A stretch of 43,348 bases of DNA from Desulfobacteraceae bacterium (lineage in GTDB: Bacteria > Desulfobacterota > DSM-4660 > Desulfatiglandales > Desulfatiglandaceae): assembly GCA_016783065.1 (NCBI GenBank), contig JADHXI010000007.1, positions 1 through 43,348 of the forward strand, in the 5' to 3' direction. The notes under the pieces were generated by a model, which ran no database searches, had not been told where the DNA came from, and was given only the letters and a program-made list of their open reading frames with translations. Of the stretch, positions 18,400 through 26,490 are shown piece by piece. The translations under genes and the position numbers were made by a program. How positions within the stretch are numbered: position 1 is the stretch's first letter; the number at the start of each line of letters is the position of its first letter.

Positions 18400-20562
18400 C
18401 TACACCGGCTTCAATCCAGCTAATGATGCAATATAGCGTCCCTTTGAATGCCTATAATTATACCTGAAAATCGTATCAACCAGCCCAGTATGCAATTTAC
18501 CGAATGTTTGGGCATACAATTTACTCAACCAACGATAATATGTTTCCATGCTTTTCATATTTTGAGGAAAAAGGATACTGATTAATTCATCGATATGGTC
18601 ATCAGCATGGTCATCAAAGAAATTTGACAGATCCGGTTGTGGCCCCTTGAGTATTGGCCGATAACGCTGAACAAATACATAAGCCCCGGGAAGTGACCGT
18701 AAAAAGCGAAATCGCTTCAAATCATTTGCCAAAGTTGTGTTATAACCATACATGCAAATGAATTCGACATTATCGCTAGGGGCAAATCTTAGTTGTTCAT
18801 ATTTACGTCTAACCAGGTCTAACTTCTCTGTGTCATTAAGACTGAAATGATAAACTCGACGAGTAAACCTAACATTCGAGGACCGAATGCGCTTTAACAG
18901 ATTTGCTTTTTCCTTGTCAATCAGACGAATATCAAGTGTTTGGTTGAAATTAACCTCGATACCTCGTTTCACCATCTCTTCCAGAAAAAAATTGGCGTTG
19001 GGATGAGAAAGAATATTGTCATCCAGTAAAATCAGCCTTTCCAATCCATTTTGTAGCAATATACCCAGATCACTGACCTGTTTTACGCTACCTTCTTTAA
19101 CCGGTACTATACAAAAGGGGCATTCAAACGGACATCCCCGTGTGAGAAAACCGATTGCCCTGTCTTTAAGTTCAGGGTAGAGGCTGTAATCAGCCGGCAG
19201 TTTTTCTATCTTTTTAGGAAGACGGCGTTTGACATCGATACCTGAGCCCCCGACAATTAACCCGGTCCCATAATATTCACGCAGTTTCTTGACATGATAT
19301 TTTGTCTTGGAATGAGAGAAAATACAGCTTGCATAAACTTCTTGCACCCCTTTTATCCGATCGTCCCTTCGAGCAAGGATTACCCGCTTCCCCTTCATCT
19401 TGAAATGAGTGCTGAGCTTCATCAAAGCCAAATTGGGTAACCGGCTGTCTATATCAATAAGAAGAATATCTTTCGAACTCAGCCGGGGCGCGGGTTTTTG
19501 TTTCGGTCGGTTGATTATCCCAGGGAGCTTTAGACGCCGCCTTCGAACAGCATTGGGGAAGGTCAGGTCTGCATTTTGTGAAAGAGTGATTACGAACTGA
19601 ACATTGGGTAGCAGACGGTCCATAGCAGTAATCCAGCGTGGAAAAACTTTCGGGGTGCTAAATCGATCCGGTCGATCCAATAACATGACCCCTGGTTTAT
19701 GAAGGGGATTTGCTATGTGGGGGGACGCATCATAAACGTGACGAACCGTATCGATGATTGGAACCACAGCCCGTTTTTGCCAGGGAAAAAGATTTTCCCA
19801 CTCTTTTTCAAAATTTACTGTTCTTTCAAGCCATGGCTCGGTATTAATGGAAAGGTATTTCTTTAACAGAAGGGTGAGCAATTGGATAATCAATTTAGCA
19901 GGATAGCGGGACTTCAGAACCGCCTTATAATGAAGCCTAACCAGATAATCACAAGGATTAGTGACCTGTGCATTTGGGTTAAAGAGGGTGTGAAACCTAA
20001 CCATACGATGAAAAGGATCGCTAAAATCAAAGTTATCCTTATCATTAAAGTGGTTTAATTGAGGGCCATATCCAAGAAGAAAATAGTTTAAATTACCGTT
20101 TCCCATCCTAGGTTTCCAAATTTTCAGCTTTTCGGGAAGGTAACGGTAATCCTTTTTCTTTATGGTCTCAGCCTTTGCAGGAAGGATTATTTTAATTCCA
20201 TTCCCGGTAATTGCTGGCTGGTAGGGGTTTCTATCACCAGGCGCATGGCGGGCCAATATGAATTCGATTGCAAGCGGTTCAAAAGGATTGCGGAACAATT
20301 CCTCCAGCTTGCATGGGAGGTGGGAGACAAAATCAGTTCCCCCGCAGGCGACAGCCATAAGTCTAAGGAGTTCTTGGCCTTTTTTATCTGGGGGTAGCCG
20401 GGTCCATTTTCGAATCTTGTCGTGATCTTTATCAACGCAAAACTTCTCAGATCCATTAATCCTGGCATTTTTGTAAAATAGATTCAGGAGAAACATTCGT
20501 CTTTTCTTTTCTGGTTTGACATGGATCGTTTGATTTTTCAAGGAAACGCGATTATAATTCAA
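18400..20562 (-). CDS. Degenerate ATPase domain fused to radical SAM protein
   Basis: This 720-residue protein has two halves. Residues 1-340 resemble the conserved skeleton of ABC/AAA-type ATPases: PPDKKGQELLRLMAVACGG (57-75) where a Walker A loop is expected, NYFLLGYGPQ (159-168), a WQKRAVVP segment near 261, GVMLLDRPD (291-299) where Walker B is expected, and LPNVQFVITLSQ (318-329). The Walker A lysine and the Walker B glutamate are not conserved, so this is probably a pseudo-ATPase. Residues 365-720 form a radical SAM module: a cobalamin-binding-like Rossmann segment (DILLIDIDSRLPNLALMKLS) and the cluster motif RGCPFECPFC with C477, C481 and C484. The TTG start is weak; ATG at 20496 is an alternative. 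It stands alone between IS debris and a repeat-rich gap. The substrate is unknown. Confidence 0.7.
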   Translation of the reverse strand: MNYNRVSLKNQTIHVKPEKKRRMFLLNLFYKNARINGSEKFCVDKDHDKIRKWTRLPPDKKGQELLRLMAVACGGTDFVSHLPCKLEELFRNPFEPLAIEFILARHAPGDRNPYQPAITGNGIKIILPAKAETIKKKDYRYLPEKLKIWKPRMGNGNLNYFLLGYGPQLNHFNDKDNFDFSDPFHRMVRFHTLFNPNAQVTNPCDYLVRLHYKAVLKSRYPAKLIIQLLTLLLKKYLSINTEPWLERTVNFEKEWENLFPWQKRAVVPIIDTVRHVYDASPHIANPLHKPGVMLLDRPDRFSTPKVFPRWITAMDRLLPNVQFVITLSQNADLTFPNAVRRRRLKLPGIINRPKQKPAPRLSSKDILLIDIDSRLPNLALMKLSTHFKMKGKRVILARRDDRIKGVQEVYASCIFSHSKTKYHVKKLREYYGTGLIVGGSGIDVKRRLPKKIEKLPADYSLYPELKDRAIGFLTRGCPFECPFCIVPVKEGSVKQVSDLGILLQNGLERLILLDDNILSHPNANFFLEEMVKRGIEVNFNQTLDIRLIDKEKANLLKRIRSSNVRFTRRVYHFSLNDTEKLDLVRRKYEQLRFAPSDNVEFICMYGYNTTLANDLKRFRFLRSLPGAYVFVQRYRPILKGPQPDLSNFFDDHADDHIDELISILFPQNMKSMETYYRWLSKLYAQTFGKLHTGLVDTIFRYNYRHSKGRYIASLAGLKPV

Positions 20563-20632
20563 CGTCTCGGAAATTCTACAACTTATTGAAATTATAGATA
20601 TTTAATGAGGCTTAGTAGTCTTGCCTCAGACA

Positions 20633-20666
20633 TGGAATAATGGAATGGTGGAATAATGGAATGATG
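20633..20666. repeat. 8-bp periodic array (TGGAATAA type), left arm
   Basis: Four units with an 8-base period: TGGAATAA, TGGAATGG, TGGAATAA, TGGAATGA. The complementary array lies at 20771-20807, so the two could pair as a long imperfect hairpin with about a 100-base loop. A related array is at 29478-29505. Confidence 0.7.
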
Positions 20667-20770
20667 TAAATCCGTCTTTTACCGAATGGATTAGATCCGA
20701 ATTTCTCATTTCTTTCATGCTTCGTCAACTTGATTTTCCCAATAAACCATTCCTTCAATTCCCCAAAATC

Positions 20771-20807
20771 CATTATTCCAGTGTTCCATCATTCCAACAT
20801 TCCAATT
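20771..20807. repeat. 8-bp periodic array (complement), right arm
   Basis: TTCC-based units at 8-base spacing (TTCCAGTG, TTCCATCA, TTCCAACA, TTCCAATT) form the reverse-complement counterpart of the array at 20633-20666. Confidence 0.7.
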
Positions 20808-21139
20808 GGGGCGAAGCCCCTAAGTTCACCTTTTTGACTCGCATGTTTTTTTATTGTAGCCAAATAATATTTTCAATATTATTCGCCCTCAGGAGAAATG
20901 GTCAACCATTGGTGTCGAAAATGAAATCAGGGAGGGACGTTCGTGCAGAGCGTGCCTAAAATAGACTGCAAATGAAAGCGACCTTACAATATCTGCTATA
21001 CTGTTCAAGAAAATGTTTTTGGGTTCCTGTATGGTTATGAGGCTGATTTTCAGGGGCTTTTCAATCGCAAATCGCAAAACGGCAATCGCAAATCCTATAT
21101 CTGTTATGTTGATCAAGGTTTTGGTAGGGAGAACCAGCC

Positions 21140-22027
21140 ATGAATGAAATTACTGAAATGCTCGGTATTCGCTACCCGGTGATTCAGGGTGCCATGAATC
21201 CGATTTCCAATCCAGAAATGGTCGCAGCAGTTTCCGAAGCCGGTGGTTTCGGCCTGCTGGCCACAGGTCTCAAGGAATTGGAAGCCGTCCGTCAGGAGAT
21301 AAAAGCCGTCCAGCGACTCACGGACAAACCATTCGGCATTAACATCCAGACGTGGACCCCTGCCGCATTGAAGTTGGCCAAAATTTCCGCCGAAATGGCA
21401 TTGTCGGCTGTTACTTTGTCGGCCGGCTCTCCTGTGGAGGTCTGTGACTATCTCAAGGACAAAGGCGTGAAATCCCTTGCTGTAGTTCCCAACGTTGCTA
21501 ACGCTGTCAAATCCGAAAATGCCGGCGTTGATGCCATCATCGCCGAAGGCACAGAGTCCGGTGGAGTCCAAGGGCGTAACGGCGTTTCGACCCTGGTTCT
21601 GGTACCGATGGTAGTCGATGCGGTCAACGTCCCCGTTTTGGCTGCGGGCGGAATTGGGGACGCCCGCGGATTTCGGGCGGCATTGGCTTTGGGCGCCAAA
21701 GGAGTGCAGATCGGAACTCGGTTTATTGCCTCCCAAGAGTGTATTGCCCACCCCAACGTGAAGACAATCTTGTGCCAGGCCAAAGAAACCGAAACTGTTC
21801 TTTTTGCTCAAAGCCAGAGGACCTTGTCTCGCATCCTGCGAACGCCGCTGGTGGAAAAACTTCTCGCAGCCCCGGACAGGTTCGACCGTAAAACTATTAT
21901 AGCCAACCAGGGTGAGGCCTGGTTCAACGGAAACCTCGACCTTGGGTTTGTCAGCTTCGGCCAGGTGGCAGGGCTGATAAAAGAAATCAAGTCGGTCAAA
22001 GCGATCATTGAGGAAATAGTAAGCTAA
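21140..22027 (+). CDS. Nitronate monooxygenase / FabK-like flavoprotein
   Basis: This 295-residue FMN-dependent TIM-barrel enzyme belongs to the 2-nitropropane dioxygenase family. Motifs are RYPVIQGAM at the N-terminus, the substrate and FMN region IIAEGTESGGVQGR near residue 136, VPVLAAGGIGDARG near 172 and LGAKGVQIGTRFIAS near 190. GGGAG lies nine bases upstream of the ATG. Members include nitronate monooxygenases and enoyl-ACP reductase FabK; many in anaerobes are of unknown function. The catalytic histidine common in true nitronate monooxygenases (GGHRG) is replaced here by valine in GGVQG, so nitronate oxidation is doubtful. It is 194 bp upstream of AOR2 in the same direction. Confidence 0.82.
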   Translation: MNEITEMLGIRYPVIQGAMNPISNPEMVAAVSEAGGFGLLATGLKELEAVRQEIKAVQRLTDKPFGINIQTWTPAALKLAKISAEMALSAVTLSAGSPVEVCDYLKDKGVKSLAVVPNVANAVKSENAGVDAIIAEGTESGGVQGRNGVSTLVLVPMVVDAVNVPVLAAGGIGDARGFRAALALGAKGVQIGTRFIASQECIAHPNVKTILCQAKETETVLFAQSQRTLSRILRTPLVEKLLAAPDRFDRKTIIANQGEAWFNGNLDLGFVSFGQVAGLIKEIKSVKAIIEEIVS

Positions 22028-22089
22028 CAATCAAGAGCAGGTGAATTCAAGGGATATCTGATACCATATATGTTATGGTTCCTTTCTCC

Positions 22090-22118
22090 TTGACTCACAT
22101 TGGGAAGTTTTCTATAGC
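22090..22118 (+). promoter_or_regulatory. Candidate sigma-70 promoter for AOR2
   Basis: TTGACT at 22090-22095 and TATAGC at 22113-22118 are separated by 17 bases, a good -35/-10 pair in the gap after the flavoprotein gene. It would give a leader of about 100 bases before the AOR2 start. No operator-like palindrome was seen. Confidence 0.45.
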
Positions 22119-22221
22119 CCTTTCACGAAAATGGAGGTTCTGATGAACTCAACCAATAATCTTCTACATGCAACCATTGGGGGCTCGTGCCAGGAATCAG
22201 CGGCAAAGGAGGGACAGAATA

Positions 22222-24087
22222 ATGATCGGTGGCTATATGGGCAAAATACTCGAAGTGGATCTTTCAACGGGCAGGATTTCGGAAAATGAACTTCCAGCGG
22301 AGGAGACACTCCGCAAATACCTTGGCTGTTTTGGTCTGGGGCTGCACTGGCTCTACGACAGATGTCCGCCTGGAACATCTGCTCATGATCCGGAAAATCC
22401 CTTGATTTTCTTGACGGGCCCGCTCACAGCTTCGGACGCACCGGGAGCAACCAACCTGACCCTTGTTACCAAGAATCCTGACACCGAGTTTACGGCTGGC
22501 CGATCCCATACCCATGGCTTCTTTGGTCCCAATCTCAAGTTTGCCGGATACGATGGTTTGATCGTCACTGGAAAATCTGAAAGACCCGTATTCCTCTGGA
22601 TAAATGACGGCAAGACGGAAATCAGGGAGGCTGAAAAGATTTGGGGCCGGGACACCCATGAGACGGAAGACTTGGTCAAAAAAGAACTGGGGGAACCCAA
22701 AGCGAGTGTAGCGGCCATCGGACCGGCAGGTGAGAATCTGTGTGCCGGCGCACTCATCGAGAACGATTATAATCATTCCATGGCTCATGGGGGCTTGGGC
22801 GTGGTGATGGGATCAAAGAAACTGAAGGCCATCGCGGTGTACGGAAGCAAAGAAGTCCCGGTTGCCGACAAAGACCTGGCACGTGATATTGCCAAACAAT
22901 GGCGAAAGTCACTTGACTACGGGCCGGATTCCCCATGGTCTCGTCTGGGGCGCGGCGGTGTTCCAAAAGGAGATTATAAGGGGATAAAGTCTATCTATGG
23001 TCTTTGCGTCCGTAATATGCAGACGACCGTCCTGGATGGATATGGTGACAGATGGTCAAAGCAAAAAATAACCCCTAAGCCGTGTTATCGGTGTCCCACT
23101 GCCTGCAGCTATGACTTGGAAATCCTCGAAGGCCCCCGCAAAGGCTACGTAGCTTCCCTCTGTGGAGGCGGCGAAAATGTGGAGGGCGCGTCATCCATAC
23201 TCGGGATATCGGATCTCGGTGACGTATTCTATCTCACCGACCTTTTTGATCGGCTGGGTATAGAGGCAAGCACCGCAGGCTGTACGCTTGCTATGGCATT
23301 TGAAGCGTATCAGAAGGGTCTCATCACCAAGGAGGACACTGATGGGCTAGAGTTAAGGTGGGGGGACGCTGAAGTTGTCGAAAAGATGGTCAGGAAATAC
23401 GTGGCAAGAGACGGTTTTGGTGACATCCTGGCCCGTGGACCCAAGGCAGCTGCCGAAATTATCGGTGGGGAGGCCCCTGATTTTGCTGTTCATATCAAGG
23501 GGTCGGGCATGAACCTTCACGACTGGAGAAGAGGCTGGGGGGTGCTGCTGGGACAAGTTGTCGGCTATGGTTCAGGTTGGCCGGCCCCTGGTGCTGACCT
23601 CACCCGGCCGGACCCGGACTCCGGATATCCTGAAAGAACACCCGGACTGGAACCCAGAAGCAAACCCTTGGAGGTCAGAAAGACCGGGATAACCAAATTC
23701 GCCAACGACAGTACCGGTGTCTGTTGGTTTAGTACGTGGGGAAACCCCCAGGGGCTCGAATTTGCAACCACCATGATTTCAGCGGTTACAGGTTGGGATT
23801 TCAGCCGGGAAGAGCTTCTTGAGTTTGGAGAAAGAATGCTCAATCTTGAGCGCGCCTTTGCTATAAGACACGGGCTGACACCGGAAGATGACTACAATGT
23901 ATCCAAACGGCTCATTGAAGGGCAGAAGGATGGGCCATTTGCGGGGCGGCCTTTTGCTCCCTACCTGAAGGGCATGGTGAACGAATACTACCGACTTATG
24001 GGATGGGACGAAAAGACAGGCAAGCCCTGGCGGAACACTCTCAAGCGGGTGGGCCTTGAAGAGATAATCAAGGATATGTGGGGATAG
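22222..24087 (+). CDS. Aldehyde ferredoxin oxidoreductase family protein (AOR2)
   Basis: This 621-residue AOR is closely related to AOR1 across its length (for example GRDTHETEDLVKKELGE, SIGPAGENL/AIGPAGENL and NLHDWRRGWG). AAAGGAGG precedes the ATG at 22222; the longer frame from 22168 is rejected. Cluster cysteines are CYRCPTACSY near residue 290 and the later cysteine in DSTGVCWF. Pterin-binding glycine and glutamate residues are in LCGGGENVEGAS. Where AOR1 has SGSGWHSLAAD this protein has YGSGWPAPGAD, so a histidine near the predicted active site is proline. No dedicated ferredoxin is adjacent. Possible partners are the upstream flavoprotein or a soluble ferredoxin. The aldehyde is unknown. 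Confidence 0.88.
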   Translation: MIGGYMGKILEVDLSTGRISENELPAEETLRKYLGCFGLGLHWLYDRCPPGTSAHDPENPLIFLTGPLTASDAPGATNLTLVTKNPDTEFTAGRSHTHGFFGPNLKFAGYDGLIVTGKSERPVFLWINDGKTEIREAEKIWGRDTHETEDLVKKELGEPKASVAAIGPAGENLCAGALIENDYNHSMAHGGLGVVMGSKKLKAIAVYGSKEVPVADKDLARDIAKQWRKSLDYGPDSPWSRLGRGGVPKGDYKGIKSIYGLCVRNMQTTVLDGYGDRWSKQKITPKPCYRCPTACSYDLEILEGPRKGYVASLCGGGENVEGASSILGISDLGDVFYLTDLFDRLGIEASTAGCTLAMAFEAYQKGLITKEDTDGLELRWGDAEVVEKMVRKYVARDGFGDILARGPKAAAEIIGGEAPDFAVHIKGSGMNLHDWRRGWGVLLGQVVGYGSGWPAPGADLTRPDPDSGYPERTPGLEPRSKPLEVRKTGITKFANDSTGVCWFSTWGNPQGLEFATTMISAVTGWDFSREELLEFGERMLNLERAFAIRHGLTPEDDYNVSKRLIEGQKDGPFAGRPFAPYLKGMVNEYYRLMGWDEKTGKPWRNTLKRVGLEEIIKDMWG

Positions 24088-24128
24088 CTGTTTCCAGGCG
24101 TGGGGGCGCAGAAGACAGACCCCTGTCC

Positions 24129-24150
24129 TTGACAGGATGACAGGATTGAC
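24129..24150. repeat. 22-bp inverted repeat, left copy
   Basis: It begins TTGACAGGATGACAGG. Its reverse complement occurs at 24674-24695 with 20 of 22 bases matching. The pair brackets the 545-bp repeat-rich gap between AOR2 and the GC-rich flavoprotein gene. Confidence 0.65.
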
Positions 24151-24292
24151 GTGATTCTAGTTCTATACTGACATCATCTTTAACGATGATATCGGCCACG
24201 AATTCTCCTACGACTTCATCCTCATAATAAACTGTAATAGGTTTCTGTGCTTCCGTATCAAAGCCCGCCCTGACCTCCGACTCCTCGAGAGC
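24151..24292 (-). pseudogene. GxxExxY-family protein remnant
   Basis: On the minus strand about 47 codons read EVRAGFDTEAQKPITVYYED, then VVGEFVADIIVKDDVSIELE. This matches the core of the small GxxExxY proteins (Q-K-P-I-x-V-x-Y, then D-I/L-I/L-V-x-D and I-E-L). The start and the conserved G-x-x-E-x-x-Y portion are missing; a TAG lies just upstream and the element at 24347 follows. It is a broken gene. The family function is not established. Confidence 0.45.
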
Positions 24293-24346
24293 CTACACCT
24301 CAGAGAGTGCGACTCGACTGAAATACACTGTTGGCACTTCAGTACG

Positions 24347-24605
24347 AAACTTCTCAAAAAGTCCGGGAGAACTAATAGAATTTTTGGAGTGGGGTTCGGG
24401 TGTTTCTTGAAGGCGCTCTCTCAAAGTGGATTTACTTCTCACTTTCGCAGTGGGTGATATTTGGGGTTTTCTCCCATGAGCCCTTATTGGCTTCTCCGTG
24501 CTTTCGGCAAAACCCCAAATATCAGCCACGCTACGACGACAGGTTTAGAGAGCGCCTGAGAGAAACAGCCGAACCTCACGGTGCCCGAACTTATTGAGAA
24601 CTTAC
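24347..24605. repeat. ~260-bp palindromic element, copy 1
   Basis: This near-identical counterpart of 36131-36390 has three nested inverted arms. The outer end CTTCTCAA pairs with TTGAGAAC. The middle arm GTTCGGGTGTTTCTTGAAGG pairs with GCGCCTGAGAGAAACAGCC. The inner arm GATATTTGGGGTTTT pairs with AAAACCCCAAATATC. It lies between the end of AOR2 and the end of the convergent flavoprotein gene. The structure suggests a MITE or a dispersed structured repeat that may also act as a bidirectional terminator. Confidence 0.75.
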
Positions 24606-24673
24606 TTCAATACTTCGGAAGGAGGTTTGGGCCAGGGTTTGGATATTTTTTTGATTAACTGGATCTTTATCAA

Positions 24674-24695
24674 GTCTATCCTGTTATCCTGTCAA
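24674..24695. repeat. 22-bp inverted repeat, right copy
   Basis: It contains ATCCTGTTATCCTGTCAA, the reverse complement of the left copy at 24129-24150 with two mismatches. It ends 18 bp before the stop of the flavoprotein gene at 24714. Confidence 0.65.
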
Positions 24696-24713
24696 ATATC
24701 TTGCTCCAGTGAG

Positions 24714-26450
24714 CTACCCGTTTCGGGCGGCGTGACGGGCTGCGAGATAGCCGAAGGTCATGCCAAGGGCCAGTTGCGCGCCAGCGCCGGGATACTCGCC
24801 GCCAAAGGGCGAGTGCATGTCGTTCCCGCAGGCGTAAAGACCGGGAATCGGGTGACCCTCCTGATCGACCACCTGGCCGTCGGGGGTGGTCATCAATCCC
24901 AGACTAGTCCCGAGCGGGGTCGGGTGTACGACAACCGCGCAGAAAGGCGGAGTCTTGACCTGCCCAAGGCAGGGGTTGGGCCCGTGGAGAGGATCGCCGT
25001 TGGCGCGGTCGTAGCTGTTTTCGCCTTTGCCGAACTCGTGATCGGTTCCGCTGCGCGCGTTCCGGTTATTTGCCCGTATTGTCTCGGCCAAACCGTCGGG
25101 ATCGACGCCAATTGCGGCGGCCAGCCCCCCCAATGTATCGGCCGTCTCAAGATACCCGCGGTTGATAAAAGGGCGAAGGAACGGCGTACGGGGACGGATC
25201 ATGCCCAGCCCGTACTTCCACACGAAGCGCCGGTCGCAGACGAGCGGGGTGGGGATGCAGGGTACGCGTCCATGCGCGCGAAACATGGCGCGCGTAAATT
25301 CGTGGTAGGAGACCGCCTCGTTGACGAACCTGCGACCTTGGACGTTGACTGCGATCAACCCTGGTTTGGCGCGGTCCAACACGATGTGGGGATAAACCGC
25401 CAGTGAACCGTCGGCGTGCGTGGCGACCGAACTGGGGAACCAGAGCCCGTTGTCTTCTCCCAGGGGCCCGAGTGCGGCCCCCACCCGTTGCGCCAGGGCG
25501 ATGGTATCACCGGTGCACCCTTCAAACGCTGTGGTGTATTGGGGCGTGGGCTCCGGAAGGAAACGCCGCCGCCATTCGTGATTGGCGGGAAACCCGCCCC
25601 CGGCCAAAACGACACCCTGCCGGCCGGTAAACCGGTATTCGATTCCGTCTTGTTTTGCAGCCACCCCGCACACCCGTTCGTCCCGCGAGATCAAGCCGGT
25701 GACGGAGCACCCGAGGCGGACGGCGACGTTGCGGCCGAGCAGATTTTTGTAAAGCCGGGCCACGAGGGCGTTGCCCAACACCAGGCGGGTTCCGCGCCGG
25801 TGGCGAAGACGATCCCGGGCATAACGCGTCACCAACCGCACCCCCAGCGGCACTGCATCCCAGAATGCCCTGAATTTCAAGAGCCGGGCCACTTCCCCCC
25901 GGGTTACCATCATCCCGCCGAACAGCATCAGCTCAGGGAGGGGCCAGCCGATGTCATCGAAATGGCGGGCGAGGGTCCTGCCGTCGAAGGGCAGCGGTTC
26001 CAGGGGGCGCCAGCCTTGGGCTGCGCCCGGCAGTTCCTGCCGGTAGTCGGGTTGGCTGGGATACGGCCGAAAGTGGATGCCGGCGTGCCGTTCCAGGTAC
26101 TGCAACATTTCGGTGCCGGCCGTGATAAACGTTTCCCGCAGCACTCGCGGCGCCTTCTCGCCCACGAGCGCATCCAGATAACGGCCAACAGCATGCGCGT
26201 CGTCGGTGATGCCATGGCGACGCAGGTAGGAGTTATTCGGAATCCAAACCGTCCCGGACGAACGCGCGCTTGTCCCACCCACCCGGGGGCTTTTCTCGAT
26301 GAGCAGCGTCCGCTGACCCTCGATGGCCGCGACGAGCGCTGCCGTCAGCCCCCCAACCCCGCTGCCCAGCACAATGACGTCGTAGGTTTCTTCCCGGAGT
26401 CCGGCGGGTTGCCCCGGTTGCGCTGCAGTTTCGAGTGTGGTTTGCGTCAC
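24714..26450 (-). CDS. FAD-binding dehydrogenase, KstD/fumarate reductase-like
   Basis: This 578-residue flavoprotein belongs to the FAD_binding_2 family, which includes 3-ketosteroid-delta1-dehydrogenases. The N-terminus has DVIVLGSGVGGLTAALVA, the ribose-binding glutamate in LLIEKSPRVGGTS, and SARSSGTVWIP. The C-terminus has PIPGLYACGNDMHSPFGGEY and GAGAQLALGMTFGYLAAR, typical of the KstD group. The GTG at 26450 with GGAG eight bases upstream is preferred over an upstream ATG at 26588, which would overlap the cupin gene. G+C is clearly higher than in the neighbouring operon genes, as in the cupin gene, suggesting joint transfer. The substrate is unknown. Confidence 0.82.
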   Translation of the reverse strand: MTQTTLETAAQPGQPAGLREETYDVIVLGSGVGGLTAALVAAIEGQRTLLIEKSPRVGGTSARSSGTVWIPNNSYLRRHGITDDAHAVGRYLDALVGEKAPRVLRETFITAGTEMLQYLERHAGIHFRPYPSQPDYRQELPGAAQGWRPLEPLPFDGRTLARHFDDIGWPLPELMLFGGMMVTRGEVARLLKFRAFWDAVPLGVRLVTRYARDRLRHRRGTRLVLGNALVARLYKNLLGRNVAVRLGCSVTGLISRDERVCGVAAKQDGIEYRFTGRQGVVLAGGGFPANHEWRRRFLPEPTPQYTTAFEGCTGDTIALAQRVGAALGPLGEDNGLWFPSSVATHADGSLAVYPHIVLDRAKPGLIAVNVQGRRFVNEAVSYHEFTRAMFRAHGRVPCIPTPLVCDRRFVWKYGLGMIRPRTPFLRPFINRGYLETADTLGGLAAAIGVDPDGLAETIRANNRNARSGTDHEFGKGENSYDRANGDPLHGPNPCLGQVKTPPFCAVVVHPTPLGTSLGLMTTPDGQVVDQEGHPIPGLYACGNDMHSPFGGEYPGAGAQLALGMTFGYLAARHAARNG

Positions 26451-26490
26451 TGCTCGTCTCCTTTCATGGACCGGGTTCCGACTCCAGGGG

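Larger units (their letters stand above)
20563..21139. other. Divergent intergenic region with 8-bp periodic arrays
   Basis: These 577 bp separate the minus-strand radical SAM gene and the plus-strand flavoprotein gene. They contain two complementary 8-bp periodic arrays (listed separately). Nothing else gene-like was seen; the small frames are low-complexity. The flavoprotein promoter should lie in the right part, which is AT-rich around 20830-20890. Confidence 0.45.

Noticed and set aside
20633-20807. Possible CRISPR array from the short periodic repeats
   Set aside because: Units are 8 bases with no spacers, and there are no cas genes anywhere in the window.
21113-22030. 305-codon minus-strand ORF
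   Set aside because: Complete shadow of the nitronate monooxygenase-like gene, which has clear FMN motifs and a good ribosome-binding site.
22168-22221. Longer N-terminus for AOR2
   Set aside because: AAAGGAGG sits directly before the ATG at 22222, and family members begin at the GGYMGKILEVDL-type segment, so the extension is not needed.
24293-24529. Minus-strand ORF starting MADIWGFAE, with a similar ORF at 36126-36314
   Set aside because: Both frames lie inside the two copies of the palindromic element. Their similarity follows from the DNA repeat, there is no ribosome-binding site, and the ends differ. Treated as shadows of the repeat.
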